From positions 1-64,000 of the forward strand of contig SHZJ01000005.1 in NCBI GenBank assembly GCA_009692365.1: a stretch of 64,000 nt of DNA, in the 5' to 3' direction. Both the position numbers and the translations under genes were made by a program. The notes under the pieces were generated by a model. That model made no database searches and was not told the origin of the DNA. It worked only from the letters and a program-made list of their open reading frames with translations. Position 1 is the stretch's first letter. The number at the start of each line of letters is the position of its first letter. Positions 17,865 to 29,620 of this stretch are shown here, piece after piece. Source of the DNA: Gammaproteobacteria bacterium. GTDB taxonomy: Bacteria > Pseudomonadota > Gammaproteobacteria > Ga0077536.

Positions 17865-20800
17865 ATGCCAAAACGCACCGATATCAAATCTATCCTCGTC
17901 ATTGGCGCGGGCCCGATCATCATCGGCCAAGCCTGCGAGTTCGACTACTCCGGCACTCAGGCCTGCAAGGCCTTGCGCAAGGACGGTTACCGCATCGTGC
18001 TGGTCAACTCTAATCCGGCCACGATCATGACGGATCCGGATACCGCTGACGCCACCTACATCGAACCGGTGCGCTGGCAAACGGTGGCTAAAATCATCGA
18101 ACAGGAGCGCCCCGACGCCCTTTTGCCGACCATGGGCGGCCAGACCGCGCTCAATTGCGCGCTCGATCTGGCGCGCGAAGGCGTGTTGGAGAAATTTGGG
18201 GTGCAGCTCATCGGCGCCTCCGTGCAGGCGATCGAGATGGCCGAAGACCGCGAAAAATTTCGCCAGGCCATGACCCGCATTGGGTTGGATTCCCCGCAGT
18301 CGCTGGTGGCGCACACCTTGGCGGAAGCCGCACGTCATCAACTCGTGCTGGGTTTCCCAACCGTCATTCGGCCCTCCTTTACGCTGGGCGGCACCGGCGG
18401 CGGCATTGCGTTTAATCGCGAAGAATTTGCCGAAATCGTGACCCGGGGTCTCGACGCTTCGCCCACGCATGAAGTGCTCATCGAAGAATCTGTGCTGGGC
18501 TGGAAAGAGTACGAAATGGAAGTCGTGCGCGACCGCAACGACAACTGCATCATCATCTGTGCGATCGAAAATCTCGACCCCATGGGCATCCACACCGGTG
18601 ATTCCATCACGGTGGCGCCGGCACAGACCCTGACCGACAAGGAATACCAACTGCTGCGCAATGCCTCGATCGCGGTGTTGCGGGAAATCGGCGTTGAAAC
18701 CGGCGGCTCCAACGTGCAGTTCGCTATCAATCCCGTCAACGGCAAGATGCTTGTCATCGAAATGAATCCGCGGGTCTCACGCTCGTCGGCCTTGGCCTCC
18801 AAGGCGACGGGTTTCCCCATCGCCAAAGTGGCGGCCCGCTTGGCCGTGGGGTACACGCTGGACGAACTCGCCAACGAAATTACCGGGGGCGCAACCCCTG
18901 CCTCGTTCGAGCCGACCATCGACTACGTCGTGATTAAAATTCCGCGCTTCACTTTCGAGAAATTCCCACAGGCCCACGACCGCCTCACCACCCAAATGAA
19001 ATCGGTGGGTGAGGTGATGGCTTTCGGCCGGACTTTTCAGGAATCTTTTCAAAAAGCCCTGCGCTCGTTGGAGACCGGTGCCAGTGGTCTCGATGAGCGG
19101 TTTCCGGTGGGCGAAAAAGTGGACCACGCAAAGCTCGTGCGCGAATTAACGGTCGCGGGTTCCGAGCGGATTTGGTTTGTGGGGGACGCCTTCCGGCACG
19201 GCATGAGCCTCGAGGAAATCCACGCGCTGACTAAAATTGACCGCTGGTTCTTGGCGCAGATCGAAGACCTGCTGCGCGAAGAATCGGTGGTCAAGGCGGG
19301 TGGGCTTGCCCAACTCAACCCAGCGACCCTGCGCCGCCTCAAGCGCAAGGGTTTTTCTGACGCCCGGCTAGCGCGCCTGTGCGGCTGTGATGAGACCACG
19401 TTGCGGACGCAGCGCCATGCCTGGGGTATTCGACCGGTTTATAAGCGGGTGGATTCCTGCGCCGCTGAATTCGGTGCCACCACCGCCTACTTGTATTCCA
19501 CCTACGAGCAAGAGTGTGAGGCGCAGCCGACTGAGCGCCAGAAAATCATGATTTTGGGCGGCGGTCCTAACCGTATCGGGCAAGGCATCGAGTTCGATTA
19601 CTGCTGCGTCCAGGCCGCGTATGCGCTGCGCGAGGCAGGCTACGAAAGCATCATGGTCAACTGTAATCCCGAAACGGTTTCCACCGATTACGACACCTCC
19701 GACCGCCTTTATTTCGAGCCCCTGACGCTGGAAGACGTGCTGGAAATCGTGGCGTTGGAACAGCCGCACGGGGTGATCGTGCAATTTGGCGGGCAAACTC
19801 CCCTGAAACTCGCTGCGGCACTCGCCGCCGCAGGTGTGCCGATCATCGGGACCAGCCCGGACTCCATCGATTTGGCCGAGGACCGCGAGCGCTTCCAGGG
19901 TTTTCTGTCGCAGGTGGGATTATTGCAGCCGGCCAATCGCACGGCGCGCTCACCGGCGGCCGCGCTGCTAGCAGCCGCCGAGATTGGCTTCCCGCTGGTG
20001 GTGCGCCCCTCCTATGTATTGGGCGGTCGGGCGATGGAAATTGTGTACAACGTCGACGCCCTGTCGATTTACATGCGGCGCGCGGTGGCGGTGTCCAACG
20101 ATGCTCCGGTGCTGCTCGATCGGTTTCTCGACCACGCCATTGAAGTTGACGTCGACGCGCTGAGTGACGGCGAGAACGTGGTGATCGGCGGCATCATGGA
20201 GCACATCGAGCAGGCTGGGATCCACTCCGGGGATTCGGCCTGCGCGTTGCCGCCGCACACGCTGACCCTAGCGCTCCAAGCGGAAATTCGTCGGCAGGTG
20301 GTGATCATGGCGCGCGGCTTGGGCGTGGTCGGCCTCATGAACACGCAGTTTGCGCTTCAGGACGGTCAAATTTTTGTCCTGGAGGTCAATCCACGGGCGT
20401 CGCGCACCGTGCCGTTTGTGTCCAAGGCCACGGGCGCGCCGTTGGCGAAGCTCGCGGCGCTGTGCATGGTAGGCCAGCGCCTGCCAGATTTAGTGCCCAC
20501 CGGGATCCCGCAGCCGACCTACTATTCGGTCAAGGAAGCGGTGTTCCCGTTTGTGAAGTTTCAGGGCGTCGACCCCCTTCTGGGGCCCGAAATGAAGTCC
20601 ACGGGCGAAGTGATGGGGGTGGGGATTACGTTTGGCGAAGCCTTCGCGAAATCTCAGCAGGCGGCCGGTATGAGCCTGCCCAGCGGCGGCACGGCCTTCG
20701 TGAGCGTGCGGGAGGCCGACAAACCCGCCGCTTTAGGCCTCGCGCATCGCTTGGCGGCGGCGGGCTTCAAGATAGTCGCGACGCGCGGCACGGCGCGGGT

Positions 20801-21086
20801 ACTGCAGGCGGCCGGGGTGGCCTGCCAACCGGTCAACAAGGTGCTGGAGGGCCAGCCGCACATCGTCGACATGATCAAGAACGGGGCGATCGACTTCATT
20901 ATCAATACCACCGAGGGCGAGCAGGCGATCGCCGATTCTTTCGCGATCCGCCGCAGCGCCCTCCAGCACAAAATCGCCTACACGACGACCATGGCGGGTG
21001 CCACCGCGGCTGTTATGGCGCTGGCCGAAACCGGCGAAGAACAAGTGCGGTGTTTGCAAACCCTCCATGAGGAAATGATCCGATGA
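17865..21086 (+). CDS. carB: Carbamoyl-phosphate synthase large subunit
   Basis: The 1073-residue length is standard. Two homologous ATP-grasp halves are clear: the first opens [20 protein letters not shown], the second [20 protein letters not shown] near residue 560. The C-terminal MGS-like allosteric domain (from about 935, [20 protein letters not shown]) binds UMP/ornithine-type effectors in homologues. It forms an operon with carA and overlaps greA by 4 bp (ATGA). Confidence 0.98.
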   Translation: MPKRTDIKSILVIGAGPIIIGQACEFDYSGTQACKALRKDGYRIVLVNSNPATIMTDPDTADATYIEPVRWQTVAKIIEQERPDALLPTMGGQTALNCALDLAREGVLEKFGVQLIGASVQAIEMAEDREKFRQAMTRIGLDSPQSLVAHTLAEAARHQLVLGFPTVIRPSFTLGGTGGGIAFNREEFAEIVTRGLDASPTHEVLIEESVLGWKEYEMEVVRDRNDNCIIICAIENLDPMGIHTGDSITVAPAQTLTDKEYQLLRNASIAVLREIGVETGGSNVQFAINPVNGKMLVIEMNPRVSRSSALASKATGFPIAKVAARLAVGYTLDELANEITGGATPASFEPTIDYVVIKIPRFTFEKFPQAHDRLTTQMKSVGEVMAFGRTFQESFQKALRSLETGASGLDERFPVGEKVDHAKLVRELTVAGSERIWFVGDAFRHGMSLEEIHALTKIDRWFLAQIEDLLREESVVKAGGLAQLNPATLRRLKRKGFSDARLARLCGCDETTLRTQRHAWGIRPVYKRVDSCAAEFGATTAYLYSTYEQECEAQPTERQKIMILGGGPNRIGQGIEFDYCCVQAAYALREAGYESIMVNCNPETVSTDYDTSDRLYFEPLTLEDVLEIVALEQPHGVIVQFGGQTPLKLAAALAAAGVPIIGTSPDSIDLAEDRERFQGFLSQVGLLQPANRTARSPAAALLAAAEIGFPLVVRPSYVLGGRAMEIVYNVDALSIYMRRAVAVSNDAPVLLDRFLDHAIEVDVDALSDGENVVIGGIMEHIEQAGIHSGDSACALPPHTLTLALQAEIRRQVVIMARGLGVVGLMNTQFALQDGQIFVLEVNPRASRTVPFVSKATGAPLAKLAALCMVGQRLPDLVPTGIPQPTYYSVKEAVFPFVKFQGVDPLLGPEMKSTGEVMGVGITFGEAFAKSQQAAGMSLPSGGTAFVSVREADKPAALGLAHRLAAAGFKIVATRGTARVLQAAGVACQPVNKVLEGQPHIVDMIKNGAIDFIINTTEGEQAIADSFAIRRSALQHKIAYTTTMAGATAAVMALAETGEEQVRCLQTLHEEMIR

Positions 21087-21559
21087 GCAAATCCCCGATG
21101 ACGGAGGCCGGCGCGCAACGTCTCAGAGAAGAGTTGCACCGCCTGAAAACCATCGACCGCCCACGCATCACCAACGCCATCGCCGAAGCGCGTGCGCTCG
21201 GCGATTTAAAAGAAAACGCCGAATACCACGCCGCGCGTGAGCAGCAGAGCTTTGCCGAGGGGCGGGTCGCGGACATCGAGGGCAAACTGGGCAACGCGGA
21301 GATCATCGACGTCACCAAAGTTAACGCGCACGGGCGCGTGGTGTTCGGGGCAACGGTCAAACTGCTGAATGTGAACAACGACGCCGAAGTGACTTACCGC
21401 ATCGTGGGTGAGGATGAGGCCAATATCAAAGCTGGTTTGGTCTCGATTAACTCACCCGTGGCCCGCGGCCTGATTGGCAAAACCGAAGGCGATGCGGTGC
21501 GCGTGCAGGTGCCGAGTGGCGCGGTGGAGTACGAAATACTCACCGTGCTCTATATTTGA
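21083..21559 (+). CDS. greA: Transcript cleavage factor GreA
   Basis: GreA rescues backtracked RNA polymerase. The 158 residues have the N-terminal coiled coil ([37 protein letters not shown] with the acidic tip residues) and the C-terminal FKBP-like domain ([27 protein letters not shown]). Its ATG overlaps the carB stop, which couples it to carAB as in many gammaproteobacteria. Confidence 0.97.
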   Translation: MSKSPMTEAGAQRLREELHRLKTIDRPRITNAIAEARALGDLKENAEYHAAREQQSFAEGRVADIEGKLGNAEIIDVTKVNAHGRVVFGATVKLLNVNNDAEVTYRIVGEDEANIKAGLVSINSPVARGLIGKTEGDAVRVQVPSGAVEYEILTVLYI

Positions 21560-21603
21560 TGGCCGGTGGGGAACTTAGGTTCGCCGGCGCCGACTAAGCC
21601 AGT

Positions 21604-22224
21604 ATGTCTAGAAGAGGCTCGTCCAGCCGCTGGTACCAGACTCAAATCAGCGATCCTTTCGTCAAGGAACGCGAGCGTCAGGGCTTGCGCTCCCGTGCGG
21701 CTTTTAAACTTACCGAGCTGATCGCCCGTGACCGCCTGCTGCGGCCGAGCGGCGTGGTGCTGGACCTTGGGGCAGCCCCGGGGGGCTGGTCGCAAATCGC
21801 GGCCCCCTTGGTGGGGGCGGCGGGTCTGGTGGTCGCCGTCGATCTGCTGCCGATGACAGGGCTGGCCGGCGTACAGTTTATTTTGGGCGACTGTCGAGAC
21901 CCAGAAACTCTCGTGCGCATCGGCGTCGCGCTCCAAGGCCGGCCGGTAGACCTTGTTTTATCGGATATGGCCCCTAATCTATCTGGCATCCGCGCGGTGG
22001 ACGAGGCACGTTCGGTGGAACTGGCTGAAACGGCATGGGAGGCGGCTCAGGTATTTCTCAAAGTGGGCGGGTCACTGGTACTCAAAATGTTTCAGCATCA
22101 GGATAGTGAGCGGTTTTTACTGGAGATACGTAAACGCTTTAGCCGGATGAATCGCCGCAAACCGGCGGCCTCACGCAGCGGTTCACGAGAATTCTATGTG
22201 GTGGCGGGTGGCCTCAAAGGCTAG
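21604..22224 (+). CDS. rlmE: 23S rRNA (uridine-2'-O-)-methyltransferase RlmE
   Basis: RlmE (FtsJ/RrmJ) methylates the 2'-OH of U2552 in 23S rRNA. The 206 residues include SRSSRW-like RGSSSRWYQTQISDPFVKER, the SAM loop VLDLGAAPGGWSQIA, DLVLSDMAPNLSG with the catalytic Asp, and the catalytic Lys in VLKMFQ. The family K-D-K-E tetrad is in place (Lys near 36). It precedes ftsH, as is usual. Confidence 0.97.
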   Translation: MSRRGSSSRWYQTQISDPFVKERERQGLRSRAAFKLTELIARDRLLRPSGVVLDLGAAPGGWSQIAAPLVGAAGLVVAVDLLPMTGLAGVQFILGDCRDPETLVRIGVALQGRPVDLVLSDMAPNLSGIRAVDEARSVELAETAWEAAQVFLKVGGSLVLKMFQHQDSERFLLEIRKRFSRMNRRKPAASRSGSREFYVVAGGLKG

Positions 22225-22306
22225 ACTAGACCGGCAATCAGGTGCGTTATAGGCACTCGCTCGGCAAGCCGAGGCGGCTTGCCTCAACAATGGACGGATA
22301 GACAAG

Positions 22307-24220
22307 ATGGCTAGAAACCTCGCTTTGTGGGGAGTTATCGCACTGGTGCTGATGCTGGTATTCCAGAACTTCACCCCGCGCCACGGCGTATCCAGGGCGG
22401 TCAGCTACTCTGACTTTGTCGCCTCCGTTAAAAGCGGCCAGGTAGGACGCACCGTGCTGGATGGGCCGACCATCGAATTTGAGATGCAAGACGGCTCCAA
22501 GCTCTATACCTACAGCCCCGAAACCAGCAATAGCGCGCTCATCGGCATGCTGCTGGAAAATCACGTTCGCATCGAAGCCCAGCCGCCCGATCGGCAGGGC
22601 GTACTGATGCAAATTTTCATCTCCTGGTTCCCCTTCGTCTTGCTCATCGGGGTGTGGATCTACCTCATGCGCCAAATGCAAGGCGGTGGCGGTGGCCGGG
22701 GTGCTATGTCGTTCGGCAAGAGCCGCGCCCGCATGCTGGGCGACGACCAGGTGCGCACCACGTTTAACGACGTGGCCGGCGTCGAAGAAGCGAAGGACGA
22801 AGTCAAAGAATTGGTCGACTTTTTGCGCGACCCCGGTAAGTTCCAAAAATTAGGCGGCAAAATCCCCCGCGGGGTACTGCTGGTCGGCTCGCCGGGAACG
22901 GGTAAAACCCTGCTGGCGAAAGCCATCGCGGGCGAGGCCAAAGTGCCTTTCTTCACGATTTCGGGCTCCGACTTCGTCGAAATGTTCGTCGGCGTTGGTG
23001 CCTCTCGGGTACGGGACATGTTTGAGCAGGCGAAAAAGCACGCGCCCTGCATTATTTTCATCGACGAAATCGATGCCGTGGGCCGTCACCGCGGTGCGGG
23101 ACTCGGTGGTGGGCACGACGAGCGTGAGCAAACCCTCAACCAGTTACTGGTGGAAATGGACGGCTTCGAGGGCAACGAGGGCGTCATTATCATCGCCGCG
23201 ACCAACCGGCCCGACGTGCTCGACCCAGCGCTGCTACGCCCCGGCCGCTTCGACCGGCAGGTGGTGGTGCCGCTGCCCGATGTCCGTGGTCGCGAGCAAA
23301 TCCTGAAAGTGCACATGCGCAAAGTGCCCTTGAGCGACGACGTCAAACCGGCGCTGCTGGCGCGCGGCACCCCGGGGTTTTCCGGCGCAGACTTGGCCAA
23401 TCTGGTGAATGAGGCGGCGTTGTTTGCCGCCCGCAACAATAAGCGCCACGTGAGCATGGAAGAATTTGAAAAAGCCAAAGACAAAATCATGATGGGCGCG
23501 GAACGGCGTTCCATGGTGATGGGCGAAAACGAAAAGAAGCTCACCGCCTATCACGAAGCGGGTCACGCCATCGTGGGGCGCTTGGTGCCGGCGCACGATC
23601 CGGTCTATAAAGTCACCATCATTCCGCGCGGACGGGCTTTAGGGGTCACGATGTTCTTGCCGGAAGAAGACCGGCTCAGCTACAGCAAAGAACGCTTGGA
23701 AAGCCAAATTTGCACGCTGTTTGGCGGCCGTATCGCCGAGGAGTTGGTGTTTGGCAAAGATGCCGTGACCACCGGGGCCTCCAACGACATCGAGCGGGTG
23801 ACGGAAATCGCCCGCAACATGGTGACTCGCTGGGGCTTGTCCGAGCGCTTAGGGCCCATGACCTACAGCGACGACGAAGGCGAAGTGTTTTTGGGGCACT
23901 CGGTGACCCAACACAAAGTGATGTCCGATGGCACAGCGCATGTGATCGACGAGGAGGTGCGCTATATCGTGGACCGCAACTACACCCGCGCCCGGCAAAT
24001 TCTGGAAGATAACTCGGGCAAACTGCACCTGATGGCGGCCGCGCTGATCCGCTACGAGACCCTGGACAGCGACCAAATCGACGACATCATGTGTGGACGG
24101 GCGGCGCGCGCGCCCCAGAACTGGGACGACGACGACCGGGGCAGCGCCGCTGCGGCGGCCGGCGACGGCAAGACGCCCGACCTCGACGTTGGCATTGGCG
24201 GTCCGGCGAGTTCCCATTAG
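22307..24220 (+). CDS. ftsH: ATP-dependent zinc metalloprotease FtsH
   Basis: FtsH is the membrane AAA+ protease that degrades RpoH, LpxC and damaged membrane proteins. The 637 residues have two membrane segments (about 4-22 and 100-120), a periplasmic domain between them, Walker A GSPGTGKT near 194, Walker [16 protein letters not shown], the SRH with [20 protein letters not shown] (given as far as the R finger), and the zinc motif HEAGH near 416 with the later Asp ligand. The C-terminal tail is Ala/Gly/Asp-rich. In the common ftsH-folP-glmM order folP would come next, but here glmM follows directly. Confidence 0.98.
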   Translation: MARNLALWGVIALVLMLVFQNFTPRHGVSRAVSYSDFVASVKSGQVGRTVLDGPTIEFEMQDGSKLYTYSPETSNSALIGMLLENHVRIEAQPPDRQGVLMQIFISWFPFVLLIGVWIYLMRQMQGGGGGRGAMSFGKSRARMLGDDQVRTTFNDVAGVEEAKDEVKELVDFLRDPGKFQKLGGKIPRGVLLVGSPGTGKTLLAKAIAGEAKVPFFTISGSDFVEMFVGVGASRVRDMFEQAKKHAPCIIFIDEIDAVGRHRGAGLGGGHDEREQTLNQLLVEMDGFEGNEGVIIIAATNRPDVLDPALLRPGRFDRQVVVPLPDVRGREQILKVHMRKVPLSDDVKPALLARGTPGFSGADLANLVNEAALFAARNNKRHVSMEEFEKAKDKIMMGAERRSMVMGENEKKLTAYHEAGHAIVGRLVPAHDPVYKVTIIPRGRALGVTMFLPEEDRLSYSKERLESQICTLFGGRIAEELVFGKDAVTTGASNDIERVTEIARNMVTRWGLSERLGPMTYSDDEGEVFLGHSVTQHKVMSDGTAHVIDEEVRYIVDRNYTRARQILEDNSGKLHLMAAALIRYETLDSDQIDDIMCGRAARAPQNWDDDDRGSAAAAAGDGKTPDLDVGIGGPASSH

Positions 24221-24251
24221 ACGTCTTCGGCAAAGGTGCAGATCGAACGCT

Positions 24252-24272
24252 CCCCGGCGAGCCCCGCCGGGG
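24252..24272 (+). repeat. GC hairpin between ftsH and glmM
   Basis: CCCCGGCG (24252-24259) and CGCCGGGG (24265-24272) form an 8-bp stem with a 5-nt loop. No T-run follows, so I do not call it a terminator. It may pause transcription or protect the ftsH mRNA 3' end. Confidence 0.45.
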
Positions 24273-24299
24273 ACAAGCTGCCCCGCCGCCGGCTACAGG

Positions 24300-24329
24300 C
24301 ACACGGACAACCATCACACGGACAACCAT
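24300..24329 (+). repeat. 15-bp tandem duplication at the glmM start
   Basis: CACACGGACAACCAT is present twice in direct succession (24300-24314 and 24315-24329). The second copy runs into the glmM ATG; the first ends in CATCA and offers no start. It looks like a slippage duplication of the ribosome-site region. Confidence 0.8.
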
Positions 24330-25698
24330 GACTGATTCCGGCGCACGTAAGTACTTTGGCACCGACGGCGTGCGCGGCCCGGTGGGCGTGGCGCCTATTA
24401 CTCCCGACTTTGTCATGAAGCTGGGCTGGGCCGCCGGCCGCGTCTTTGCGCGCGGCGCGCGCGGCAAACCCAAGGTACTCATTGGCAAAGATACCCGGGT
24501 GTCGGGCTATATGTTCGAGGCGGCGTTGGAAGCGGGGCTGTCTGCCGCGGGCGTCGACGTCCTGCTCCTGGGCCCTATGCCGACGCCCGGCATTGCGTAT
24601 CTCACGCGGACATTCCACGCCCAGGCGGGCATCGTTATCAGCGCCTCGCACAATCCCTTCGACGACAACGGCATTAAATTTTTCTCCGGCGCCGGCACTA
24701 AATTGCCGGACGAACTGGAACTCGCGATAGAACGCGAGATCGATAAGCCCTATGAGTACGTGAGTTCGCGCGAACTGGGCAAAGCCCACCGCGTACAGGA
24801 CGCCGCTGGGCGCTACATCGAATTCTGCAAGAGCACGCTGACGAGCGGGGTTGATCTGACCGGCCTCAAAATCGTGGTGGACTGCGCCCACGGCGCGACC
24901 TATCACATCGCCCCGGAAGTTTTCGAGGAACTGGGCGCGCAGGTGAGCGTGATGGGCGCACAGCCCGACGGCTTCAATATTAACGATGGCGTGGGCGCCA
25001 CTGCGCCGGCGGCGCTGCAACAGCGCGTGCTCGCGGAAGCTGCCGATCTGGGCATCGCGCTAGATGGGGACGGCGACCGCCTCATCATGGTGGACCACGC
25101 AGGCCGGCTGCTAGACGGCGATGAACTCACGTTCATCATTGCGCGTCATCGCCAGCGCTTGGGCCGCTTGACCGGGGCGGTGGTCGGCACCCAGATGAGT
25201 AATCTTGGTTTGGAAATCGCCCTGCGCGACAGTGGGCTAGATTTCCGTCGGGCCAAAGTAGGCGACCGTCATATCCTCGAAATGCTCCTTGCGAACGGCT
25301 GGAGCCTAGGCGGCGAATCCTCGGGCCATATCATTTGCTTGGATTTGACCAGCACCGGCGATGGCATCATCTCCGCCCTGCAGGTCATCGAATCCATGTT
25401 GCTCCAGCAGCAAGCGCTGGCAGAATTAGGGCGCGGCATGCGCAAGTTTCCTCAGGTTTTGCTCAATGTGCGCCTAGCGCAGCGCTTTGACATCGCCGCA
25501 TCCCCCCGCATCGCCGATGCCGTGGCCGAGGTCGAGGGGCGCTTGGCCGGCCACGGGCGGGTGCTGTTGCGACCTTCCGGCACCGAGCCCCTGATCCGAG
25601 TCATGGTCGAGGGTCGCGATGAGGCGCTGGTCAGCGAACTCGCGGGCTACTTGGCGAACGTGGTCGAGCGCTCGCTGGGTGCGTCCGCCAGCACCTGA
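24328..25698 (+). CDS. glmM: Phosphoglucosamine mutase GlmM
   Basis: GlmM interconverts glucosamine-6-P and glucosamine-1-P for UDP-GlcNAc (peptidoglycan, LPS). The 456 residues show [13 protein letters not shown] at the N-terminus, the phosphoserine loop [13 protein letters not shown] (about 103-115), the metal loop DGDGDRL, the sugar-binding GGESSGHI, and the C-terminal [16 protein letters not shown] chose ATG 24328, which gives the family start, although the frame is open into ftsH. The gene is convergent with dapD, 31 bp apart. Confidence 0.97.
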   Translation: MTDSGARKYFGTDGVRGPVGVAPITPDFVMKLGWAAGRVFARGARGKPKVLIGKDTRVSGYMFEAALEAGLSAAGVDVLLLGPMPTPGIAYLTRTFHAQAGIVISASHNPFDDNGIKFFSGAGTKLPDELELAIEREIDKPYEYVSSRELGKAHRVQDAAGRYIEFCKSTLTSGVDLTGLKIVVDCAHGATYHIAPEVFEELGAQVSVMGAQPDGFNINDGVGATAPAALQQRVLAEAADLGIALDGDGDRLIMVDHAGRLLDGDELTFIIARHRQRLGRLTGAVVGTQMSNLGLEIALRDSGLDFRRAKVGDRHILEMLLANGWSLGGESSGHIICLDLTSTGDGIISALQVIESMLLQQQALAELGRGMRKFPQVLLNVRLAQRFDIAASPRIADAVAEVEGRLAGHGRVLLRPSGTEPLIRVMVEGRDEALVSELAGYLANVVERSLGASAST

Positions 25699-25729
25699 GC
25701 GCCAGCACCGCAGCGCTAATGCCTGTGGG

Positions 25730-26551
25730 CTAATCGTCGCGGAGCAATTCGTTGATGCTGACTTTAGCCCGCGTTTGCGCATCTACCTGTTTGACGATGA
25801 CTGCGCAGTACAGGCTGTGGCTGCGGTCGGCGGACGGTAAGCTGCCGGCGACTACCACCGAGCCGGGTGGCACGTAGCCATGGGTAATCTGGCCGGTGGC
25901 GCGGTCAAGAATTTTAGTGCTCTGGCCTAAAAACACGCCCATCGAGATCACCGATCCGGCGCCCACAATCACCCCTTCGACTACTTCGGAGCGGGCGCCG
26001 ATGAAACAATTGTCCTCAATGATAGTGGGCGCAGCCTGCAGCGGCTCTAACACGCCACCGATGCCAACGCCCCCCGATAAATGCACGTTCTTGCCAATTT
26101 GCGCGCACGACCCCACGGTGGCCCACGTGTCGACCATGGTGCCACTGTCGACATACGCGCCGATGTTCACATAGCTGGGCATGAGGATAACGCCGGGCGC
26201 GATGTAGCTGCCGCGCCGCGCCAGCGCCGGTGGCACGATGCGCGCGCCGATGCGGCGGAAATCTTCGGCGGTCGCGCCGGCAAATTTGCTCTGAACCTTG
26301 TCGAAGTACTGGGTATGGCCGCCGTCCATCACCGCGTTGTCGTTGAGGCGAAAACTCAGCAGCACGGCTTTTTTGGCCCATTCGTTGACCACCCAGCGGC
26401 CGTCGCGTTTCTCGGCAACGCGTAACTGGCCGGCGTCGAGTAGCGCCAGCGTTTCTTCGACCGCGGCGTGGACCGCGGCCGGCGCAGTGCTGGGAGTCAG
26501 GTTGGCGCGGTCCTCGAAGGCCCGGTCAATCAGCCGAGAAAGTGCTTCCAT
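25730..26551 (-). CDS. dapD: Tetrahydrodipicolinate N-succinyltransferase DapD
   Basis: DapD succinylates tetrahydrodipicolinate, the step after DapB. The 273 residues match the family (274 in E. coli). The middle and C-terminal part is a left-handed hexapeptide-repeat helix ([59 protein letters not shown]), and the late [20 protein letters not shown] is conserved. I chose ATG 26551 over an upstream TTG. It lies 20 bp downstream of dapC on the same strand. Confidence 0.96.
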   Translation of the reverse strand: MEALSRLIDRAFEDRANLTPSTAPAAVHAAVEETLALLDAGQLRVAEKRDGRWVVNEWAKKAVLLSFRLNDNAVMDGGHTQYFDKVQSKFAGATAEDFRRIGARIVPPALARRGSYIAPGVILMPSYVNIGAYVDSGTMVDTWATVGSCAQIGKNVHLSGGVGIGGVLEPLQAAPTIIEDNCFIGARSEVVEGVIVGAGSVISMGVFLGQSTKILDRATGQITHGYVPPGSVVVAGSLPSADRSHSLYCAVIVKQVDAQTRAKVSINELLRDD

Positions 26552-26571
26552 CGTGTGGGATTCCAAAAAAT

Positions 26572-27771
26572 TCAGGAGAGTTGGAGCAGGGTGCGGATGC
26601 GGCGTGCCGCCTCGACACAGTCTTCAAGCGAGGCGACCAAGGCGAGGCGTAACCGCCCTCGGCCCGGATTTTGCCCGCCTGCTACGCGCGCGAGAAAACT
26701 GCCCGGCAGCGTCAATACATGGGCGTGTTCCCAGAGTCGACGGCACAGCGCGGTGTCATCGCAGTCAAACTGCGGCCACAAATAAAAGCCCCCGGCGGGG
26801 CTGGCGATTGTGGCGACGTCGGCCAAGATGGGCGTCACGGCCTGAAACTTGGCGCGATACAACGCGCGATTGGCGATGACGTGGGCTTCGTCACGCCACG
26901 CCGCCACGCTCGCGGCCTGGACTTGCAGGGGCATGGCGGCGCCGTGGTAGGTGCGATAGCGCAGAAATTCCGCCATTAAAGCGGGGTCGCCGGCCACGAA
27001 CCCCGAGCGTAACCCCGGCGCATTAGACCGTTTGGACAGGCTGTGCATGACCAGGCAACGGCGAAAATCGGTGCGTCCACTGGCCCACGCGGCTTCCAGC
27101 AGCCCGCAGGGAGGTGCTAGTTCGTCGAGGTAGAGTTCGGAATAGCACTCATCGGACACCACCCTGAAATCATGGCGGTCGGCGAGTTCTAATAGTTGCA
27201 CGAACTCGGCTTGGGTCATGACGGCGCCCGAGGGATTGGCCGGCGAGCACACATAGACCAGCGTACAGCGCGCCCAAACCGCGGGGTCGACTGCGGCAAA
27301 GTCGGGTAGGAAGCCACCTTCGGCGGGACAGGGTAAAAAATAAGGTGTGGCGCCAGCGAGCAAGGCCGCGCCCTCGTAGATTTGATAAAACGGGTTTGGC
27401 ATCGCCACCAGATCCTTGGCGGCGTCGCGGTTGGTCAGGCATTGCGCGATGGCGAACAACGCCTCGCGGGTGCCATTGACCGGCAGTACCATGGTGTCGG
27501 CCCGCACGGCCCCCGCCGGTAGCCGGTAGCGCTGCGTTAGCCACTGGGCGATGGCGGCGCGCAGTTCATCCGAGCCTTTGGTGGCGGGATATTTGGCGGT
27601 GCCCTCTAGCGCTGCGATGAGCGCATCTAGCACCAGACGCGGCGTGGGGTGCTGGGGCTCGCCGATCGACAGGTTAATGGGCGTGAACGCCGCATTGGGC
27701 TCGACCCCGGCACGCAGGGCGCGGAGCCGTTCGAAAGGGTAAGGCTGAAGTTTAGCGAGACCGGGGTTCAT
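26572..27771 (-). CDS. dapC: Succinyldiaminopimelate transaminase DapC
   Basis: DapC is the class I/II PLP aminotransferase that acts after DapD. The 399 residues are close to characterised DapC. Visible are [11 protein letters not shown] near 37, [11 protein letters not shown], the Asn-Pro motif [10 protein letters not shown], and the PLP lysine in [20 protein letters not shown] 27771 gives [19 protein letters not shown], the usual family start. With dapD it forms a two-gene unit; dapE is not in the window. ArgD-like activity is an alternative, but the context favours DapC. Confidence 0.93.
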   Translation of the reverse strand: MNPGLAKLQPYPFERLRALRAGVEPNAAFTPINLSIGEPQHPTPRLVLDALIAALEGTAKYPATKGSDELRAAIAQWLTQRYRLPAGAVRADTMVLPVNGTREALFAIAQCLTNRDAAKDLVAMPNPFYQIYEGAALLAGATPYFLPCPAEGGFLPDFAAVDPAVWARCTLVYVCSPANPSGAVMTQAEFVQLLELADRHDFRVVSDECYSELYLDELAPPCGLLEAAWASGRTDFRRCLVMHSLSKRSNAPGLRSGFVAGDPALMAEFLRYRTYHGAAMPLQVQAASVAAWRDEAHVIANRALYRAKFQAVTPILADVATIASPAGGFYLWPQFDCDDTALCRRLWEHAHVLTLPGSFLARVAGGQNPGRGRLRLALVASLEDCVEAARRIRTLLQLS

Positions 27772-27924
27772 CAGGGGGACGCCTAGGGCTGGAACGGGAC
27801 CTAGTATAGAGAGCCGGGGTGGCTTCGGCATCGGTATGCTTTCGGTTTCGGTACCCAAGAGTAGTAGAGTATTAAATTCCGCCGAATAGGTTCGTTAGCA
27901 TCTCTAGACTTGGAGAATCCACGA

Positions 27925-29085
27925 ATGGCCGAAATCGCACTTTCTGGCCGTCGAGCAACCGAGGCATTCGTCAGAGCCATCGAGACTGCAATACGCGACT
28001 GCGGCGAAGTGGGTTTGCAGGTTGCGGTCTACCATCACGGTAAACTGGTGGTCGACGCGTGGGGCGGCCTAGCAGACGAGACCACCGGCCGGAAGGTTGA
28101 TGGCGACACACTCTTTCCGGTGTTCTCGGTTGTGAAGGCGGTCACCGTGACGGCCTTGCACATTCAAGCAGAACGCGGACTTATCGACTACGACCAGCCG
28201 ATCTCGCGCTACTGGCCCGAATTTGCCGCAGCGGGCAAGGAGCACGCGACGATTGGTGATGCCTTGAGCCATCGTCTGGGTATTCCGCAGATGCCGGCCG
28301 ATGTGACGCCGGAATTGATGAGTAATTATGGCTGGATGGTCGAGCAGTTAGCAGCGATGACGCCGCGTTTTGTGCCAGGAACGGACAATGCTTACATGTG
28401 TTACACGTTTGGCTGGATCATTGCAGAATGTGTGCGTCGAACCGATCCGCGGCGGAGACCGTTCGGAACCTTCGTACAGGATGAAATCTGTACGCCTCTC
28501 GGTATCACGGATCTGTGGATCGGAATTCCAGACCATGTGGAACCGCGGATCGCCCGCATCAAGAATTCTGTGCCACGCGCGTTAGCGCCGGACTTGCCGA
28601 TCTTTGCGGCGATTCCGCCTGCAGTCGCGACGGTCGAAGAAGTTTTCGGGCGCGCCGACGTGAGGCGGTCTTGTCATCCGGGAGCGAACGGCATCATGAA
28701 CGCTCGCAGTGCGGCGCGGTTTTTCGCCATGCTCGCCGGCGCCGGTGTACTGAACGGCGTGCGACTGTTGTCTGAGCAACGCGTGCGCGGCTTTTGCAAC
28801 CCGCGGCCGGATACCGATCGCGCCGACACCATTCTTGGGATTCCGATACGGATGGGAACAGCCGGTTTTTGGCTGGGAGGCGATATAAGCGCGGATTATC
28901 CCTATCGCCTAGTCGGCCCTAATCCGCGTACCCTGTTTCACCCGGGGGCAGGAGGCTCGATCGGTTGGGCTGATCCTGACGCGCGTCTCGCGATCGCTAT
29001 CTGTCACAACCGGATGACCCATGCGCCAAGCGAGGCCTTCGCGCCGATCCGGCAAGCATTGGTCGAGACCTTCGGCGTGGAATAA
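27925..29085 (+). CDS. Serine hydrolase of the beta-lactamase/EstB family
   Basis: The 386-residue protein has the class C beta-lactamase fold marks: the Ser-x-x-Lys motif Ser68-Lys71 (FPVFSVVKAVT) and a later HPGAGGSIGWADPDARLAI that stands where the KTG/HxG motif sits in EstB-type esterases. There is no signal peptide, so a cytoplasmic esterase or lactonase is more likely than an antibiotic resistance enzyme. ATG 27925 has GGAG 11 bases upstream. It opens the accessory segment, divergent from dapC, and the base composition from here on looks less GC-rich. The substrate is unknown. Confidence 0.85.
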   Translation: MAEIALSGRRATEAFVRAIETAIRDCGEVGLQVAVYHHGKLVVDAWGGLADETTGRKVDGDTLFPVFSVVKAVTVTALHIQAERGLIDYDQPISRYWPEFAAAGKEHATIGDALSHRLGIPQMPADVTPELMSNYGWMVEQLAAMTPRFVPGTDNAYMCYTFGWIIAECVRRTDPRRRPFGTFVQDEICTPLGITDLWIGIPDHVEPRIARIKNSVPRALAPDLPIFAAIPPAVATVEEVFGRADVRRSCHPGANGIMNARSAARFFAMLAGAGVLNGVRLLSEQRVRGFCNPRPDTDRADTILGIPIRMGTAGFWLGGDISADYPYRLVGPNPRTLFHPGAGGSIGWADPDARLAIAICHNRMTHAPSEAFAPIRQALVETFGVE

Positions 29086-29100
29086 AGCGGGGGCAATGAT

Positions 29101-29577
29101 ATGCGTGAGGGTATCTGTGAGGCGGCTACTAATCTCCGGGACATGGCACCTGAACCAGCTGCAGTGACTTCAGCGGCGGGCGGCTGCCGTTGTCGTCGGG
29201 TGCGCTACATTTGCCGCGCCGCGCCCTTGGCGGTGACGCTTTGTTATTGTAGTGATTGTCAGAGTTGGTCTGGCGGGCCGTGCGGAAACTTCGCCGTTGT
29301 CCCTGCAGAGGCATTAACGGTGATGGGCGCCACTACGGTGTTCACGGCGCAGAGCGATAGTGGGCGCATCATGTGTCGCGAGTTCTGTCCCAACTGCGGC
29401 TCTCCGCTGTTTGCCAGCACCCCGCACTTACTCGCTATCGCGGTAGCAAGCTTCGATGATCCCTTGCCGTTCAAACCGACAATGGCAATCTGGTTCGACC
29501 GTGCCCCGGTGTGGACGCAGCTGCCCAGCGATATTGCGCGGCATCCCCGTAATCCACCTTTGTCATCCGGCGCATAG
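29101..29577 (+). CDS. GFA (glutathione-dependent formaldehyde-activating enzyme-like) family protein, copy 1
   Basis: The 158-residue protein has the Gfa/CENP-V zinc fold: GGCRCRRVRYIC, then CYCSDCQSWSG, then FCPNCGSPLFAS, which supply the paired zinc cysteines. Gfa of Paracoccus was proposed to aid S-hydroxymethylglutathione formation, though this activity is disputed; most members have unknown substrates. ATG 29101 has a weak ribosome site and ATG 29143 is an equal alternative. It is 15 bp after the serine hydrolase and 43 bp before the CmcJ-like gene, so all three may be co-transcribed. Confidence 0.85.
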   Translation: MREGICEAATNLRDMAPEPAAVTSAAGGCRCRRVRYICRAAPLAVTLCYCSDCQSWSGGPCGNFAVVPAEALTVMGATTVFTAQSDSGRIMCREFCPNCGSPLFASTPHLLAIAVASFDDPLPFKPTMAIWFDRAPVWTQLPSDIARHPRNPPLSSGA

Positions 29578-29620
29578 CGATTTCGCGTGCGTCTCTAACC
29601 AAGATTTGGAAGGAGTAAGC

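Noticed and set aside
28069-28272. Small antisense frames within the accessory genes
   Set aside because: They are short, lack ribosome sites, and lie opposite genes with clear catalytic motifs.
27925-29085. Antibiotic-resistance beta-lactamase
   Set aside because: It has the SxxK motif but no signal peptide, and its ending is EstB-like; esterase/lactonase is the better reading.
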